64,000 nt of DNA from Plectosphaerella cucumerina (GCA_020746995.1 JAGPXD010000003.1:1364001-1428000), one strand, 5' to 3'. Positions 49,318 to 61,139 are shown, counted from the first letter of the stretch. Made by a program: numbers and translations. The notes: a model not told the origin generated them from the sequence alone.

Positions 49318-50628
49318 ATGAAGAACATTCAGAACCATCTCTTGCTGTCTGTGGCGGCCCTCGCTCACTTCATCTCGGCGGCCCCAAGCAGTCAGCATCT
49401 CCCTTCTCACGTCGGTCACCAAGAAGCTCTGGCAGCTCGCTCGGACAACCATCTCGACCACACACACCACCACGCTGGTCACATCGTTGACAGGGACGGC
49501 TCCGTCGACTACCACTCCGGCCACCACAACCCGAGCCGAGATGGCTACTGTGTCATTTGTGCTGGTGCACCCGACAATGGCAAGTGGTCAGAGGACCGGT
49601 GCAAGATCTACATCGACCAGTACGGTTTCCGCAACGAGTACCTCGTCAATTGCAGGGACTACTTCGCCAGGCAGTACTCCGTGGAATGGTCGGAGGAGGA
49701 CTGCAAGGTCTACTACGATCAGTGGAAGGCTGAGCTGGGTCAGCCCCAGAGCCACCCGGAGTACCAGGCCCAATGCAGCAAGTATCACGACAAGTACTGC
49801 GACAACCAGTGTGGACAGCACATCGCGGTCGTCTGGACAGATGCCCAATGCAAGGGTTACTGGGACAAGAACGCGACCGTGATCCACACGGGCGAGTACA
49901 TCCAGCACTGCAAAGCCTGGCACGAGAAGCACCGCGGCCCCCAGGAGTGCAACGGCTGCAATGAGCCGTGGTCAGATGATCGATGCAGGGTCTATTGGGA
50001 CCAGCACTCCAGCGAGGGCTTCATCGGAGAGTACTCGCTCCGCTGCAAGGTGTGGCACGAGCGACACATCTTGTGGACCGACGACAAGTGCAAGGTCTGG
50101 TGGGACCAGCACTCACAGGAAGGCTTCAAGGGCGACTTTGCCATCTACTGCAAGGTCTGGTACGACAAGAACCAAGTCTGCAGCGACGGCTGCGACGAAC
50201 AGCAGCGTGGATCGACTGGCAAGTGGACCGATGATCGGTGCCAAACCTACTGGAACGCCAACTCCACGGCCGGCGTCACCGGTGACTACGCCATCTACTG
50301 CAAGGACTTTCATGCTAAGAAGTACGGCTGCAATGACGGCTGCGACGACAAGACGCCTGCGCCGCCTCGCAAGTGGACGGATGAACAGTGCAAGGCATAC
50401 TGGGACGCCAACTCTGCGGCTGGAGTCACTGGTGACTATGCCGTCTACTGCAAGGAGTACCATGAGAGGGTCAACCGCAAGACCGAGGAGACGGAGAAGG
50501 TCAACTGCAAGGATGCCAAGTATCTCAACGACAAGAGATGCGTGGTGGTTGTCTCTGGGGCGTCCGGGACGCGCTCGATGGCCACGGGTCTGGTCATTTT
50601 CGGTCTTTCTGTGTTTGCCTTTTTCTGA
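49318..50628 (+). CDS. Secreted, GPI-type protein with seven Cys/Trp tandem repeats
   Basis: Single exon, 436 residues. Signal peptide MKNIQNHLLLSVAALAHFISA. Residues 30-75 are His-rich (HLDHTHHHAGH, YHSGHHN), possibly metal-binding. From residue 87 there are seven repeats of about 32-50 residues: W-(S/T)-(D/E)-x2-C-(K/R/Q)-x-(Y/W)-(Y/W/I)-D at the start and G-(E/D)-(Y/F)-x3-C-(K/R)-x-(W/Y/F)-(H/Y) at the end, for example KWTDDRCQTYWNANS ... TGDYAIYCKDFH. Each has two Cys; some have an extra C-x3-C between repeats (CSDGC, CNDGC). The C-terminus SMATGLVIFGLSVFAFF fits a GPI signal. No known family recognised; it looks like a cell-surface binding protein. The repeats at 50,220-50,470 are most alike, suggesting recent expansion. 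Confidence 0.85.
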   Translation: MKNIQNHLLLSVAALAHFISAAPSSQHLPSHVGHQEALAARSDNHLDHTHHHAGHIVDRDGSVDYHSGHHNPSRDGYCVICAGAPDNGKWSEDRCKIYIDQYGFRNEYLVNCRDYFARQYSVEWSEEDCKVYYDQWKAELGQPQSHPEYQAQCSKYHDKYCDNQCGQHIAVVWTDAQCKGYWDKNATVIHTGEYIQHCKAWHEKHRGPQECNGCNEPWSDDRCRVYWDQHSSEGFIGEYSLRCKVWHERHILWTDDKCKVWWDQHSQEGFKGDFAIYCKVWYDKNQVCSDGCDEQQRGSTGKWTDDRCQTYWNANSTAGVTGDYAIYCKDFHAKKYGCNDGCDDKTPAPPRKWTDEQCKAYWDANSAAGVTGDYAVYCKEYHERVNRKTEETEKVNCKDAKYLNDKRCVVVVSGASGTRSMATGLVIFGLSVFAFF

Positions 50629-51243
50629 GGGCCCCTGAGGGGTTTGTTTCCTTGTTTCATTTCAACACACTCATTGCATAGAGGCCGCAGGCGCTCCGGT
50701 TGTAGCGTAGAATTGATGGCTTTTGTTTCATGTGTCACTGTGGATGTGTGGTTTTTTGCGATGTTTGATCCTCGCGTCGGCTTGGGATGTGAGAGCAAGT
50801 TGGTCACACTCGATCAGAGTTTGCATGCAGCCTGAGTCACAGCTAGCTTCAGTTTGCGTTCACTTGAGGATGAGATGACGACAGTTTCATCTTGTAGTGG
50901 CAGATACCTGAAGCTTGGGTCAAGGTGAGTTGATTCAGGAGTAGAATTTTGGTGATTCAGAGGCAGGGTTTGGATGGCGGTGACTGGGAGACAGCCATTC
51001 TGAATCGAAGATGGGATAGCGATGAGCTTGTTGATAGCATGACGATGATTCCGAGATGGGATTGCGCGCTGAGCCTGTGAAAACAGCAATATCAGATGGC
51101 GGTTGTATAAAAAGCTGTCCTTTATCGTGCTGAACCCTCTTCACCATTATGTATCTACTCAAAAAGTCACGTCTTCTTCCAAGTCTTGCAGCATTTGGAC
51201 TTTGAACATAGCGCAATACGTCTTTGGCCGCCGTCAAGACGCC
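50629..51243. other. Intergenic with TATA box for the next gene
   Basis: 0.6 kb. tataaaaa lies at 51105-51112, 139 bp before the ATG at 51244. Nothing else recognised. Confidence 0.5.
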
Positions 51244-52077
51244 ATGAAGATGCGACTTGATCTTCTCTTCACGAATGCCGTGATGGCTGTCCTCGAGGTT
51301 CTGGCTGTACCACTAGCTCAGGCCTACACAGTGGCAGATGGAAGACTCAACAGCCACCAAATGGCGAGCGTCCTCCGGCCCGCACCTGGCGAATCGATGG
51401 AGGACGTTATTCCGAGAACCCATCTGGAAAACGAGATGAAACCTGGCCTGCAGAGCCTGAGTACATCGAGCCTCGAGCCGCTGAGCATCGTCATTCTCCC
51501 CCCTGACACCACCTTGACGACGATCATCAGGGCTCCCATCACATCGGTAGAGACCTTCCTCTCAACTGCCGACCACCCTCAGCAGACAACTGGGTCCTCC
51601 CGAGAGCCTGTCGAACCTTCCAAGCTCTTGAAGCCTCCATACAGAGTCGGCTACAGCGATGAACCTGCCCCTACGTCCATGTTGGCAGTCGTTCCATCCT
51701 CGAAGCACGAAAGCACCGTGACGGTAACCGTCACCCCAACATCAACGATCACTGTTACCCCCAGCAGCGAACCCCAGGTTGATGACAGCACGGAGCAACC
51801 GACCTCGAGCACCATGGAGCTCAGCGAGTCATCAACCGCCAGGGCTATCACGAGCGACACAATCCCTGAATACACTTTGAGCTGGGTATACAGTACTGTG
51901 ACAACCGTCATAACCCACACCGAGTCGATCACAGGTCAGCCCCCGTCGCCCACCAACTCGGACGAACCTGAAGAGGACTCGCCACAGGAGGAAAGCCACG
52001 CGGAGCCATTCACCTTTTCGCATCCCGTCATCTTCAGCATCGCTCTCGGGGTGGCCATGGCCATTGCATTGGTTTAA
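51244..52077 (+). CDS. Ser/Thr-rich secreted, surface-anchored protein
   Basis: 277 residues from the ATG at 51244, chosen because the next residues form a signal peptide (LLFTNAVMAVLEVLAVPLAQA) and a TATA box lies upstream; the frame is open further 5'. The body is Ser/Thr/Pro-rich (STVTVTVTPTSTITVTPSS), suited to O-mannosylation, with acidic EEDSPQEES near the end. The last 18 residues (VIFSIALGVAMAIALV) are hydrophobic with almost no tail, fitting a GPI signal. Probably a cell-wall glycoprotein. No domain recognised. Confidence 0.65.
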   Translation: MKMRLDLLFTNAVMAVLEVLAVPLAQAYTVADGRLNSHQMASVLRPAPGESMEDVIPRTHLENEMKPGLQSLSTSSLEPLSIVILPPDTTLTTIIRAPITSVETFLSTADHPQQTTGSSREPVEPSKLLKPPYRVGYSDEPAPTSMLAVVPSSKHESTVTVTVTPTSTITVTPSSEPQVDDSTEQPTSSTMELSESSTARAITSDTIPEYTLSWVYSTVTTVITHTESITGQPPSPTNSDEPEEDSPQEESHAEPFTFSHPVIFSIALGVAMAIALV

Positions 52078-52268
52078 CGGGAATATTGGTGGATTAGGAT
52101 TTCATGGTGATGAGGCCCAGACGTTTTCGGTCGGATCAGGTCATCTATGGTACAAGAGTGGAAAGGGTACGCCCTCCTTTTTGAGTTAAGACAAGCGAAG
52201 AACATAGTTCGTCGAAATGGTTATCGCGTTACAATCGTACAGGTCCTCCGGGGGTTTGGTTTCGTGAC

Positions 52269-53196
52269 TTATGCGCTGACGAAGCCCTTGACGTTGTTCA
52301 GCCACCTCGTGTACTCCTTCTGCTCCTTGACGTCGATGTAGTCGGGAGCGAAGACGGCGAGGGCCTGGGTGATGCCGCGCTCCTCGAGGTAGCGCTCCAT
52401 CAGGATCTGGAGGTCCTCGTCGAGGCTGCCGAAGGGAGGGCCGGGGTAGACGTCGGCGCGGCGCTGGGCCGTGTCGGCGTTGGCGGGGTTGGCCAGGGCG
52501 GCGTCCTCGTAGTAGAAGAGGTTCTCGACGACGATGGCGCCGTCCTGGGCGACGGCGTCGATGTTCAGGGCGCCGGGGGAGCGGCCGGGCTTCTCGACGA
52601 CGATGGTCAGGCGGGTGGGGGGAGGGGCCTCGTCGGACTCCTCCTCAGCCTCGAGGTCCTCCTCGGCGGCAGGGCGGGAGGTCTGCTTGTTGCTGTCCTC
52701 GAACTCCTCCTCGTCCTCGAGGGCACGGTCCTGCTCGTACAGGTCGGGGTCGTAGTTGGCCAGGTCGGCGATGGAGAAGGTGACGGTGATCCTGGGATGG
52801 TTAGCAAGGGTTGTAAAAAAGAGATGCATGGTGCGGTGTAGCTTACTTCTCCTCGCCGAAGCTCCGCACGAGCTTGACATCCTCCTTGCCGGGGGTGTCC
52901 TGGAGCTCGAAGGCGCTGTTGTTCAGGAAGTCCTTGACGCTGGCGGGGACCTGCTCGTTCTGCTTGACCTCCTCCTCGAACTGAAGCTCGCTCTCGAGCT
53001 TGGCGACAAGCTCCTCATCCGACTCGGCGGCCTTGCGGAAAGCCGTCGTGGAGAAGGAAGGGGCGCTCTGGGTGCGGATGGCGCTGCTCAGGGACGCCGT
53101 GGGCTTGACGAAGGCCGAGCGGGCGACGGCGGACTGCCTGGACAGACGGCCCAGGGTGCGGGGCGCAGAGCGCGCGAGAGAGCGGATGGACAGCAT
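52269..53196 (-). CDS. Mitochondrial matrix acidic protein MAM33 / p32 (gC1qBP) family
   Basis: Exons 53196..52847 and 52791..52269; 55-nt intron with gctaac branch; 290 residues from MLSIRSLARSAPRTLGRL. An in-frame Met 34 residues upstream is possible but this one begins a typical mitochondrial presequence. The mature part is strongly acidic: ESDEELVAKLESELQFEEEV, LEDEEEFEDSNK, EEDLEAEEESDEAPP, and it ends YPGPPFGSLDEDLQILMERY ... GITQALAVFAPDYIDVKEQKEY, the family C-terminal signature. p32 proteins form trimers in the matrix and support mitoribosome assembly and respiration. Confidence 0.9.
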
Positions 53197-53578
53197 GTTG
53201 ATTATGGAGGGGGATGGGTGGATGGAGGTTGTTGTTGGAGATGGCACGATTGGGAAGAAATCAGAGCTGGCAGATGATGGAACGCGACGGAGCTGCATGA
53301 ATCGACCAGACCCTGCACCATTTTTTTGGTGGAGACGAACGGCTCAAAGAATCTCCAGTCCGGGCGTGGACAGCACCTGCCTTGCCTGCATCGAGGCTGG
53401 GCGCCCGGGTTAAGATGCTGCTTTGCCAGCTGGGTCCAGCTGGGAGATACTTGGAGACCCGCTTTCGCGTTTGTTAGTACCGGGGGATGCCGTGGTGTAG
53501 TAGGTATACTCCGTCGCTCAAAGTACGGCCAGATCTGACGCAGGTGGTTAGGAACTGAGAGGCCAGGCGTACTGTTCG

Positions 53579-53614
<36 letters not shown>

Positions 53615-54282
53615 AGTATTCTTTTTGTTGCTTTTATGGGGGCGATTTTGGTACACGGTAGACACAGTTGCAGCGCTGCAAGTGCGTGGGTGGCCCGTGC
53701 GCCCCAATGGCCTCGCCGAAACCCCTGAATCTGGATACCCCTTTTCATCAGGATGGCTGGCCTATGTCAATCGAGGTCCTGAATGTGATGGCATTTCGAC
53801 ATTAAAGGGTAATATGTACATTCATACTAGTTTAATTCCCTGGTGATTTGGGCCCCGAAGCTCACCCTCACAGCATGGAATTCAAGGTTTGATCCAGTCC
53901 CAGCGTGGAAGTAGGGGAAGGCGGCAGTGAGGAGAAGGGAAGATGGCATCCACTATCAACAAGATCTATTACGGTGCTTGTAAGAATGGCAACGTCGATC
54001 CAATGCTTGCTGGAGATGCAGCACCAATGCTGGGACAGCAGATCGAGCCGCGTAGCCACTGATCATGCTCAGTTTAGGACCTATGTTGTGGACGTAGTCT
54101 CCAGTGTTGAACGATAGCAATGAACTTCCAAGCTTTTGCATGTAGTAGTCGTCGCTTGCTGCCATGAGCCCTTGTGATAGCCTAGACACTTCTTCCCCTA
54201 GAAAACAAGACCAACCCAAAACTCCCGTGAACGCCACAGCCGAGCAATGCAATGTCGTGAGATTTGGAGATGCAGACGCATT
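53197..54282. other. Intergenic with a long poly(C) run
   Basis: 1.1 kb. Apart from the 33-nt C run (listed separately) nothing is recognised. Frame 53956-54252 on the minus strand has no similarity. Confidence 0.5.
53580..53612. repeat. 33-nt poly(C) homopolymer
   Basis: Uninterrupted C from 53580 to 53612 between ttcga and ggagtattc. Not telomeric. Its length may be inexact because such runs are poorly sequenced. Confidence 0.95.
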
Positions 54283-54979
54283 TCATGCAGGAGGGAAGCT
54301 GGCGGGCCGCGCCGTGCAGTCAGGCGTCAGTCTCATCCAAGGCACCGAGGACAGCGACGACCATGCGCCCTCCCATCGATTCAGGGCGAGCACATTCGTC
54401 TCGTTGGTCATGTCCGGAACGTCTATGACAGATCGTCAGCATGAACACGCACAGTTGACCTGAATGAAACTCACAAAATCCCTTCTGCTGCTCCTCCAAC
54501 AGGTTCTTGACCCTGTTCTCCAGCTGGTCCTGCCTGGTGCTGGCGGGACGACCGGGCCTGCGAGCCTTCTGCACCTCCTCCAAGTCCTCATCGTACTGGT
54601 GGACATACCTAGTCGATCGTCAGTAACTTCGTGGTGTGGCATGCCAGTGGGAGTACGTACTTCTCGATGAGCTCCAGAACAGCGCTCAGTTCAAGAGGGA
54701 CAGAGCCCGCCTCGCGAAGGGCGTCCTGGAAATATGTGGCCCGCTCAACTGATTTCATGTCAGAGTCAATCCTCCGAACTCGTGTATGGAGGCCAAGGCT
54801 GTCTTACGCAGCGGCTGCTCTTTCTTGTTCCTGAGAGAGCCCTGCTTGCCGAGCTTCTCATCTCTCAGGGACGCACGGTGCATGCGTCTGGAGTCGCGCG
54901 AGTACTGGTGGAGGGCGTCGATGGTGCCATTTCGCTTCTTCGCGATATGCTTCCTCGTCTTCTCGAGTGACTTGGGCAT
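54283..54979 (-). CDS. Translation-machinery-associated protein 16 (TMA16 family)
   Basis: Exons 54979..54808, 54748..54661, 54608..54475, 54422..54283; all phases agree; 177 residues, close to the usual length. The N-terminus MPKSLEKTRKHIAKKRNGTI is basic, then ALHQYSRDSRRMHRASLRD, LIEKYVHQYDEDLEE, an RRPGRPASTRQDQLE linker, and a C-terminus YVPDMTNETNVLALNRWEG typical of TMA16. The family associates with early nuclear 60S pre-ribosomes. Divergent from EXO1. Confidence 0.88.
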
Positions 54980-55726
54980 CTTGTCTGCGTGGGATATGCG
55001 ATTTGTGGTAAGAAGTCTGCTCGTCGTCACGAATGTCACATGGTTTGTCGGTCAGGGTCGTCTCCGAGTCTTGAAAATCACCACCGAATGAAAATTTTGG
55101 TGGGCCCGTTTGGTGTCGGCTGCGGTGCCTCAGACAGCCTCGCGCTACGATTGGCTGCTCACCTGGACAGGCAGGGATGCCTGGCCGGTGCGGGTCGGCC
55201 GAGCCTGAGAACGCGGAAAGAGGCCCCCGCAAGCGCCGAAAACCAGGTTCAGGACGGGAAGCTCAGGCCAAATCGCGATGGGGGCCCCCCGGGTCTTGCT
55301 AGACGCGCCACGGTGCCTGTCCCGCGTCCCAGGCCAATTTGATGGATAAGGAAGCTCAACCCAAGGTCCATCCGCCTCGTCCACCCTTCCAGATTCACTT
55401 TGGTATTCAACGTCGACACCCGGCCCCGTCCTATTCACCTGGACCTGCCCTTCCGATCCCACGACTCCGACCTTTCTTCGACACACAGGGTTCATGTTGA
55501 GAAGACTCTTGTTTTTGTTTACGTCGCCGACCAGCTCGTAGACCGCCTATTGTACCTCGACACCTCGACACCCCGCGCACCCCTAGGCCTCTACCACGCG
55601 TCGAATACCTCGTCAATGGCTTGCTAGCTATTGTTCCTAATATTTCCCCTTCAAGCCGATTGAAGCCCAATCGCTGCCTTTCCATCCTTTGGGCAAGCCT
55701 ATTGTTCAGGTGCTTGAATAGCAACA
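54980..55726. promoter_or_regulatory. Divergent promoter of TMA16 and EXO1
   Basis: 0.75 kb between the two start codons. No clear TATA box; frames inside have no similarity. Confidence 0.5.
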
Positions 55727-58178
55727 ATGGGTGTCTCCGGTGCGCACCCTCCACTCTCCCCGCCCCGGGCGCCTGACTGTATGACACTGACTCTGTACAC
55801 GACAATCAGGCCTTCTCCCTCTCCTCAAGTCCATCCACAGGCCTACCGAGCTCAAGAAATTCTCCGGCGAGACCCTCGCCGTCGATGCCTACGGATGGCT
55901 GCACCGAGGCGCTATCGCCTGTGCTGTTGATCTGGCCCAGGACAAGCCGACCCGAAAGTCAGTTGCCTCTCGACACACCACTCATGCTCCTTCACTAACT
56001 CCCACAAGATATGTCGACTTTGCCATGCACCGGGTGCGCATGCTGCGTCACTTTGGTGTCACTCCGTACATCGTCTTCGATGGCGACTTCCTTCCCAGTA
56101 AAGCAATGACCGAAGGCTCTCGTGCGAAGAGGCGCGACGAGAGCAAGAAGCTCGGCCAGGAGCTACTCAAGGCCGGAAAGGCTTCTCAGGCCTTCAACGA
56201 ATTCCAAAAGGCCATCGACGTCACGCCCGAGATGGCTCGCAACTTGATCGACGAGCTCAAGCAGCTGCAGGTTCCGTACGTGGTTGCGCCCTACGAAGCT
56301 GATGCCCAGATGGTCTATCTGGAGCGCCAGGGCCTTGTCAGCGGTATCATCTCCGAGGATTCGGACCTACTGGTCTTTGGCTGCAAGCGACTTCTGACCA
56401 AGCTCGATCAGTATGGCAACTGCATCGAGGTCAACCGACGCGACTTCTGTGGCGTGCGCGAGGTCTCACTGACCGGCTGGACTGACGCCGACTTCCGGCG
56501 CATGGCTATCCTGAGCGGATGCGACTACCTGGCTGGCATCAACAACATGGGTTTGAAGACTGCGCACCGCATGGTCCGCAAGCACAAGACCCCCGACCGC
56601 CTCATCCGCATGATCCAGTTTGAGGGCAAGCACCGCGTTCCCGAGGACTACATGGCAGACTTCACGAAGGCGGAGCTGACCTTCCTCCACCAACGCGTCT
56701 ACTGCCCAACCAAGAAGGAGCTCGTCTTTCTGACCGAGCCGGCCGAGGGACAGGGTGTTGAAGACATGCCATTCATCGGCGCCCATGTTGACGCCAAGCT
56801 TGCCACGGCAATCGCTGTTGGCGATGTCAACCCGATCACAAAGTTGCCCATCATTCCGGCACCGATGCCCGATGCCAAGCGCCGTCACTCTCAGTCGGCG
56901 TCTCGACTGGCTCAAGCAGCTGGCCTGGCCGCCGTGTCTACTGCTACGCGCCGCCCTGACGTCCCGACCAAGCCAATCGACTCTTACTTCAAAGGCAACC
57001 GCCGCATTCCAATGGGAGAAATGGATCCCAACTGCTTCTCTGTGGACCCTCAGCGGGTTGCGCAACTGACCCATGGCGGTCTGGTGCCCCGGGTGTTCCC
57101 TCTCCCCAGGCCTTACCTCGACGAACCTGCGCGCCGCTCCTCTTCTGGGCCACTGTCACGTCCAGTCTCGACAGCTCCGGCCCCTTCTCGCCAGGTCCGA
57201 CGCCGCAGCGAGCCCATCGAGAATCTCTTGGCACAAGTCACTGGCACCGCCCCTACTGCCGCCCCCACTGCCGCCCGGCGACAGATTAGTACTTCGTCCA
57301 ACTCGGCTGCCGAGATCGATGCTCTCATGGCTGGGTCTGGACAGCGGCCTCAAAAGAAGGCGCGCCTCTGCTCAGGAGCAGAGATCACCAGCCCTGTGGC
57401 GCCTGAAGCCCAGAAGAGCAAGTTCTTCCCACAGGCCTCCAAGGACACAAAGGACAAGAAGAAGGACGCATTCCTGTTCTCTGATGACTCCATCGACGAG
57501 GCTCTTTTGAACCTCCCGGATCTGGACGGCTGGCACGAGCCTTCGAAGCCTAGGAAGTCCATCAGCGTCTTTGATGAGAAGACGGTCCAAACCACAGTCG
57601 GAGTTTCGAAATCTAAGGATGACACCACGGTACCCGCTACCGACGAGACCAGCAGCACGCCGCTGCGCTCCACTCTGCAGTCCTTCTGCTACAATTCCAG
57701 CAGTTCTGCATCCACAGCCGACACCCCAGCATCGGCTCTGTCCCAGGGAGCAGACTCCATCTTCACCCCATCCACCGGTGCGCCCTCCACCGTGGCATCT
57801 ACGGTCACCTTCTCTGCCACGCAGACCTCGGTCCTGTCGAAGCCCCCGGCACTCACCCCTCTTCAGCGCCTTGGTGCGCGGGCCCTCCAGCGCAAGCCCA
57901 CACAGCGTCTTCTGCGGTCACCTAACCGATCGCCCGAGAGGCGTGACAGGAAGCTCGTCCAGAGGCTCAGCGTGGCTTCTGTCCCCGTCAACCCCGCCTT
58001 CGTCCCGCTTCCCAAGGTCAACCTCGACGAGGTCGAGGCCCTTGGCAAGCCGCTCGGAAGCGAGGACCACATCATCCCCGATAGCGACGGGGAGAGTGAG
58101 GCGGACACAGGAGTCGACAAGGAGAACGGCGGCAAGAAGATGCCCGCTCTCAACCTTTCGCGCTTCGCCTACGTCTAG
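55727..58178 (+). CDS. EXO1: Exonuclease 1 (XPG/Rad2 family)
   Basis: Exons 55727..55739 (13 nt), 55810..55957, 56009..58178; 776 residues. Joining the exons gives MGVSGLLPLLKSIHRPTELK, the standard EXO1 start. XPG-N: VDAYGWLHRGA, YIVFDGDFLPSK. XPG-I: VPYVVAPYEADAQMVYLE and SEDSDLLVFGC with the metal-binding acids. Helix-hairpin-helix: CDYLAGINNMGLKTAHRMV. From about residue 340 the tail is Ser/Pro-rich and disordered, with KPIDSYFKG, a short motif shared with other EXO1 proteins, and TP/SP sites. It is a 5'-3' exonuclease and flap nuclease in mismatch repair, end resection and meiotic recombination, in the nucleus. Confidence 0.94.
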
Positions 58179-59407
58179 TTTTCTCAACCGCCGCGGGGCG
58201 CCACGACCCCCTCTTATCATGTGGCATTGTCATTACCATGCGTATACCCCATTGTTTTTCTGGTAGCAACAACACAAACGACGGATCGGATTTCATATGC
58301 CGCCCCGGGAGTTCGAGGGAGCACCATCGATTACTGCATCACAGGGCTGGATGAGTGACAGTATTCTGTTTTATTCCCGAGGAGGAGGGCATGTGCATAC
58401 TGTTTAGGCGTTGGGAAGGTTAGGCTACAAGCAGTCAAATACATTGTTTGAACATGAGAGGAAGCTGAGCATCGTGGTCATTGCTGGTATGACGTGATAC
58501 CTCCGGGCCATATTTGAAAGCGTGAACAAGCCATCTGAGCCGAGTCCGGCGACTACGTGGTTTGCTTAGCTAAGCTCTCTGGAAGCAGCTGGTAACCACA
58601 AAGCCTTGAAGAGGCGGAACAGGGCCGCCCCGCTCTTGGCCAGGTCTTCGGCCTTTCCGTCCACTCAGTGAGCGCCTTGGGCTGGCTCGATCACGCTTGC
58701 CGGGGGAGGTGAGGCGCCCAGGCAAGGGCGCCCTTCCAGGTGCAGGGAGGGAAGGGAGCCCTGGAGGCTGGAGGTCATTGCCTCCCGTCCCGTCCTTGCC
58801 TCCCTCCACCCTAGGCTGCTGCTTGCCTCATGCCCGCTTATCAGATACAGGCACCGAACCATCGACTTTCTTTCCGCCATTCTTGTTTATAGAGTCTTTG
58901 ATCTCTTTGACTTCACTCCGTCAACCTCAAGGCGTCTTGTCCTCAACTTCAGTGTTTTCGTCTTTCACCAGTGCACTCTGAAGGGGCCGACGTCCAAACC
59001 TCGACCCCCCCTTGCCGAGACGTCCGCTGCCCGCACCCCGACCGAGCGCCCCGCCATCCATCCACTCGCGGGCTCTGCGTCACCACCACGAGGTCATCGG
59101 CGTGTGACTTTCTCGCCAGCCGTGATCCAGCACGGCCCAGCATAACCGACCCCTAGCCGACTCACACCAACGCCGCTGAAACAGCCACGAGCTGTACGCC
59201 TCCATCTTCTTTCAACATCTCTCTCTCGGAACAATCTGCCCCCGCCGCCACCGGCAAGAAACCGCCACCATTCCACCGCTTACGAGAAAACGAAAGGCTG
59301 CTGAGGCGACACAATCATCCAATACCGTCTCCGAAGCGCCGTCAAATAAGAGAATCGCCTCTGCTGCCGCCTCGGACAAGGCCGCAGCACCACCGACACC
59401 AGTCACC
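58179..59407. other. Intergenic; 5' leader of the Ariadne gene
   Basis: 1.2 kb. From about 58900 it is C-rich and ATG-poor, fitting a long 5' UTR. No gene recognised. Confidence 0.5.
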
Positions 59408-61139
59408 ATGACCAGCAACGGCATGGATTCGGAAGAGGACTTCATGTCCGGCGCTACGAGCGACGAGGAGATGCAGGACTTCAGTGCCGACGATGGTTAG
59501 TAACCCTGCCCCGCGATTCCATCGGGAACAGCACCAGCGTTGGCCCTGCCAAGCACAGAAAACCCCTGCTAACCTCTTGCGTGCTCCAGACTTCGATGAT
59601 GATGAGTTCGAGGAGCCCGACCCCGACTTTGGCTCGGCGAAAGACTCCGACAACAAGAAAAAGGTGGCATACGACATCTCGTACAAGGTCTTTGGGCCGT
59701 CCGACATCGACGCCCAGCAAAACGACATGGTCGACGAGGTCAACATGATTCTCAACATCCGCAAGGAAGACGTCGCGATATTGCTGCGACATTTTCGTTG
59801 GAATAAGGAACGGCTGATCGAGGACTACATGGACAACCCTAACAAGGTCCTGGAGGCTGCAGGCCTCGGCGCCAACGTGACCGGCCCGCCAAAACTGGAA
59901 CAGATCTCCGGCTTCGTGTGCGACATCTGTTGCGAAGACGAGGAGGGCCTGAACACATTTGCCATGAAGTGTGGCCACAGATACTGTGTCGACTGCTACA
60001 GACAATATCTTCAACAAAAGATCCGCGAAGAGGGCGAGGCGGCTCGCATCCAGTGCCCCGCCGAGGGCTGCGGTCGCGTGATGGACTCCCGCTCGCTGGA
60101 TCTGCTGGTCACGCAAGAGCTGACCGCACGGTACCACGAGCTGCTAAACCGCACCTACGTCGAAGACAAGGACTCCCTCAAATGGTGCCCGGCACCTGAC
60201 TGCGAGAATGCTGTCGAGTGCGGCATCAAGAAGAAGGACCTCGACAAGGTGGTCCCGACAGTGCAGTGCGGTTGCGGACACCGCTTCTGCTTCGGCTGCA
60301 TCCTGACGGACCACCAACCAGCGCCATGTGAGCTGACGAAGCGATGGCTCAAGAAATGCGCCGACGACAGCGAAACCGCCAATTGGATATCAGCCAACAC
60401 CAAGGAGTGTCCCAAGTGCAATTCGACCATCGAGAAGAACGGCGGCTGCAACCACATGACGTGCCGCAAGTGCAAGCACGAGTTTTGCTGGATGTGCATG
60501 GGTCTCTGGTCGGAACATGGAACGAGCTGGTACAACTGCAGTCGATTCGAGGAGAAGAGCGGCACGGATGCCAGAGACGCCCAGGCTAAGTCTCGGGTAT
60601 CCCTGGAGCGGTATTTACACTACTACAACCGGTACGCGAACCATGAGCACTCCGCTCTGCTCGACAAGGACATCTACCACAAGACGGAAAAGAAGATGGT
60701 CCAGCTGCAGACGGCCTCGGGCATGTCCTGGATAGAGGTGCAGTACCTCAACGCCGCCTCGCAAACGCTCCAGACCTGCCGGCAGACTCTGAAGTGGACC
60801 TACGCCCTCGCCTTTTACTTGGCCCGCAACAATCTCACCGAGATTTTCGAAGACAACCAGAAGGACCTGGAGATTGCGGTCGAGAACCTGTCCGAGATGT
60901 TTGAGAAGCCTGTTGCCGAGCTGTGCGACCGGAAGCTCAAGGTAGACATCATGGACAAGACGTCCTACTGCAACAAGAGGCGCGTCATCCTCCTCGAGTA
61001 CACCGCAGACAACCTGGCTAACGGTATGTTCTTTTCCCCTCGCTCCGCTGTCGCTTTGACTAACAAGTTTCCAGGCCGATGGACGTTCAACGTAGACCTT
61101 ACCAAGCCAGCACCTGCATCGACCGGCAGTCGCTCTTAG
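59408..61139 (+). CDS. Ariadne-type RBR E3 ubiquitin ligase
   Basis: Exons 59408..59495, 59590..61023, 61075..61139; introns 94 and 51 nt; 528 residues. Order: acidic N-terminus (SEEDFMSGATSDEEMQDF), a UBA-like segment (DVAILLRHFRWNKERLIEDY), RING1 (CDICCEDEEG ... MKCGHRYCVDCY), IBR (KWCPAPDCENAV ... CGCGHRFCFGC), RING2 (ECPKCNSTIEKNGGCNHMTC) with likely catalytic Cys316, then GLWSEHGTSWYNCSRFEE and an Ariadne helical domain. RBR ligases pass ubiquitin through a RING2 cysteine thioester; Ariadne members work with neddylated cullin-RING ligases. Intron 2 is a multiple of three without stops, so retention would add 17 residues. Confidence 0.94.

Noticed and set aside
53540..53650. Poly(C) run as an internal telomere
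   Set aside because: No TTAGGG/CCCTAA units flank it.
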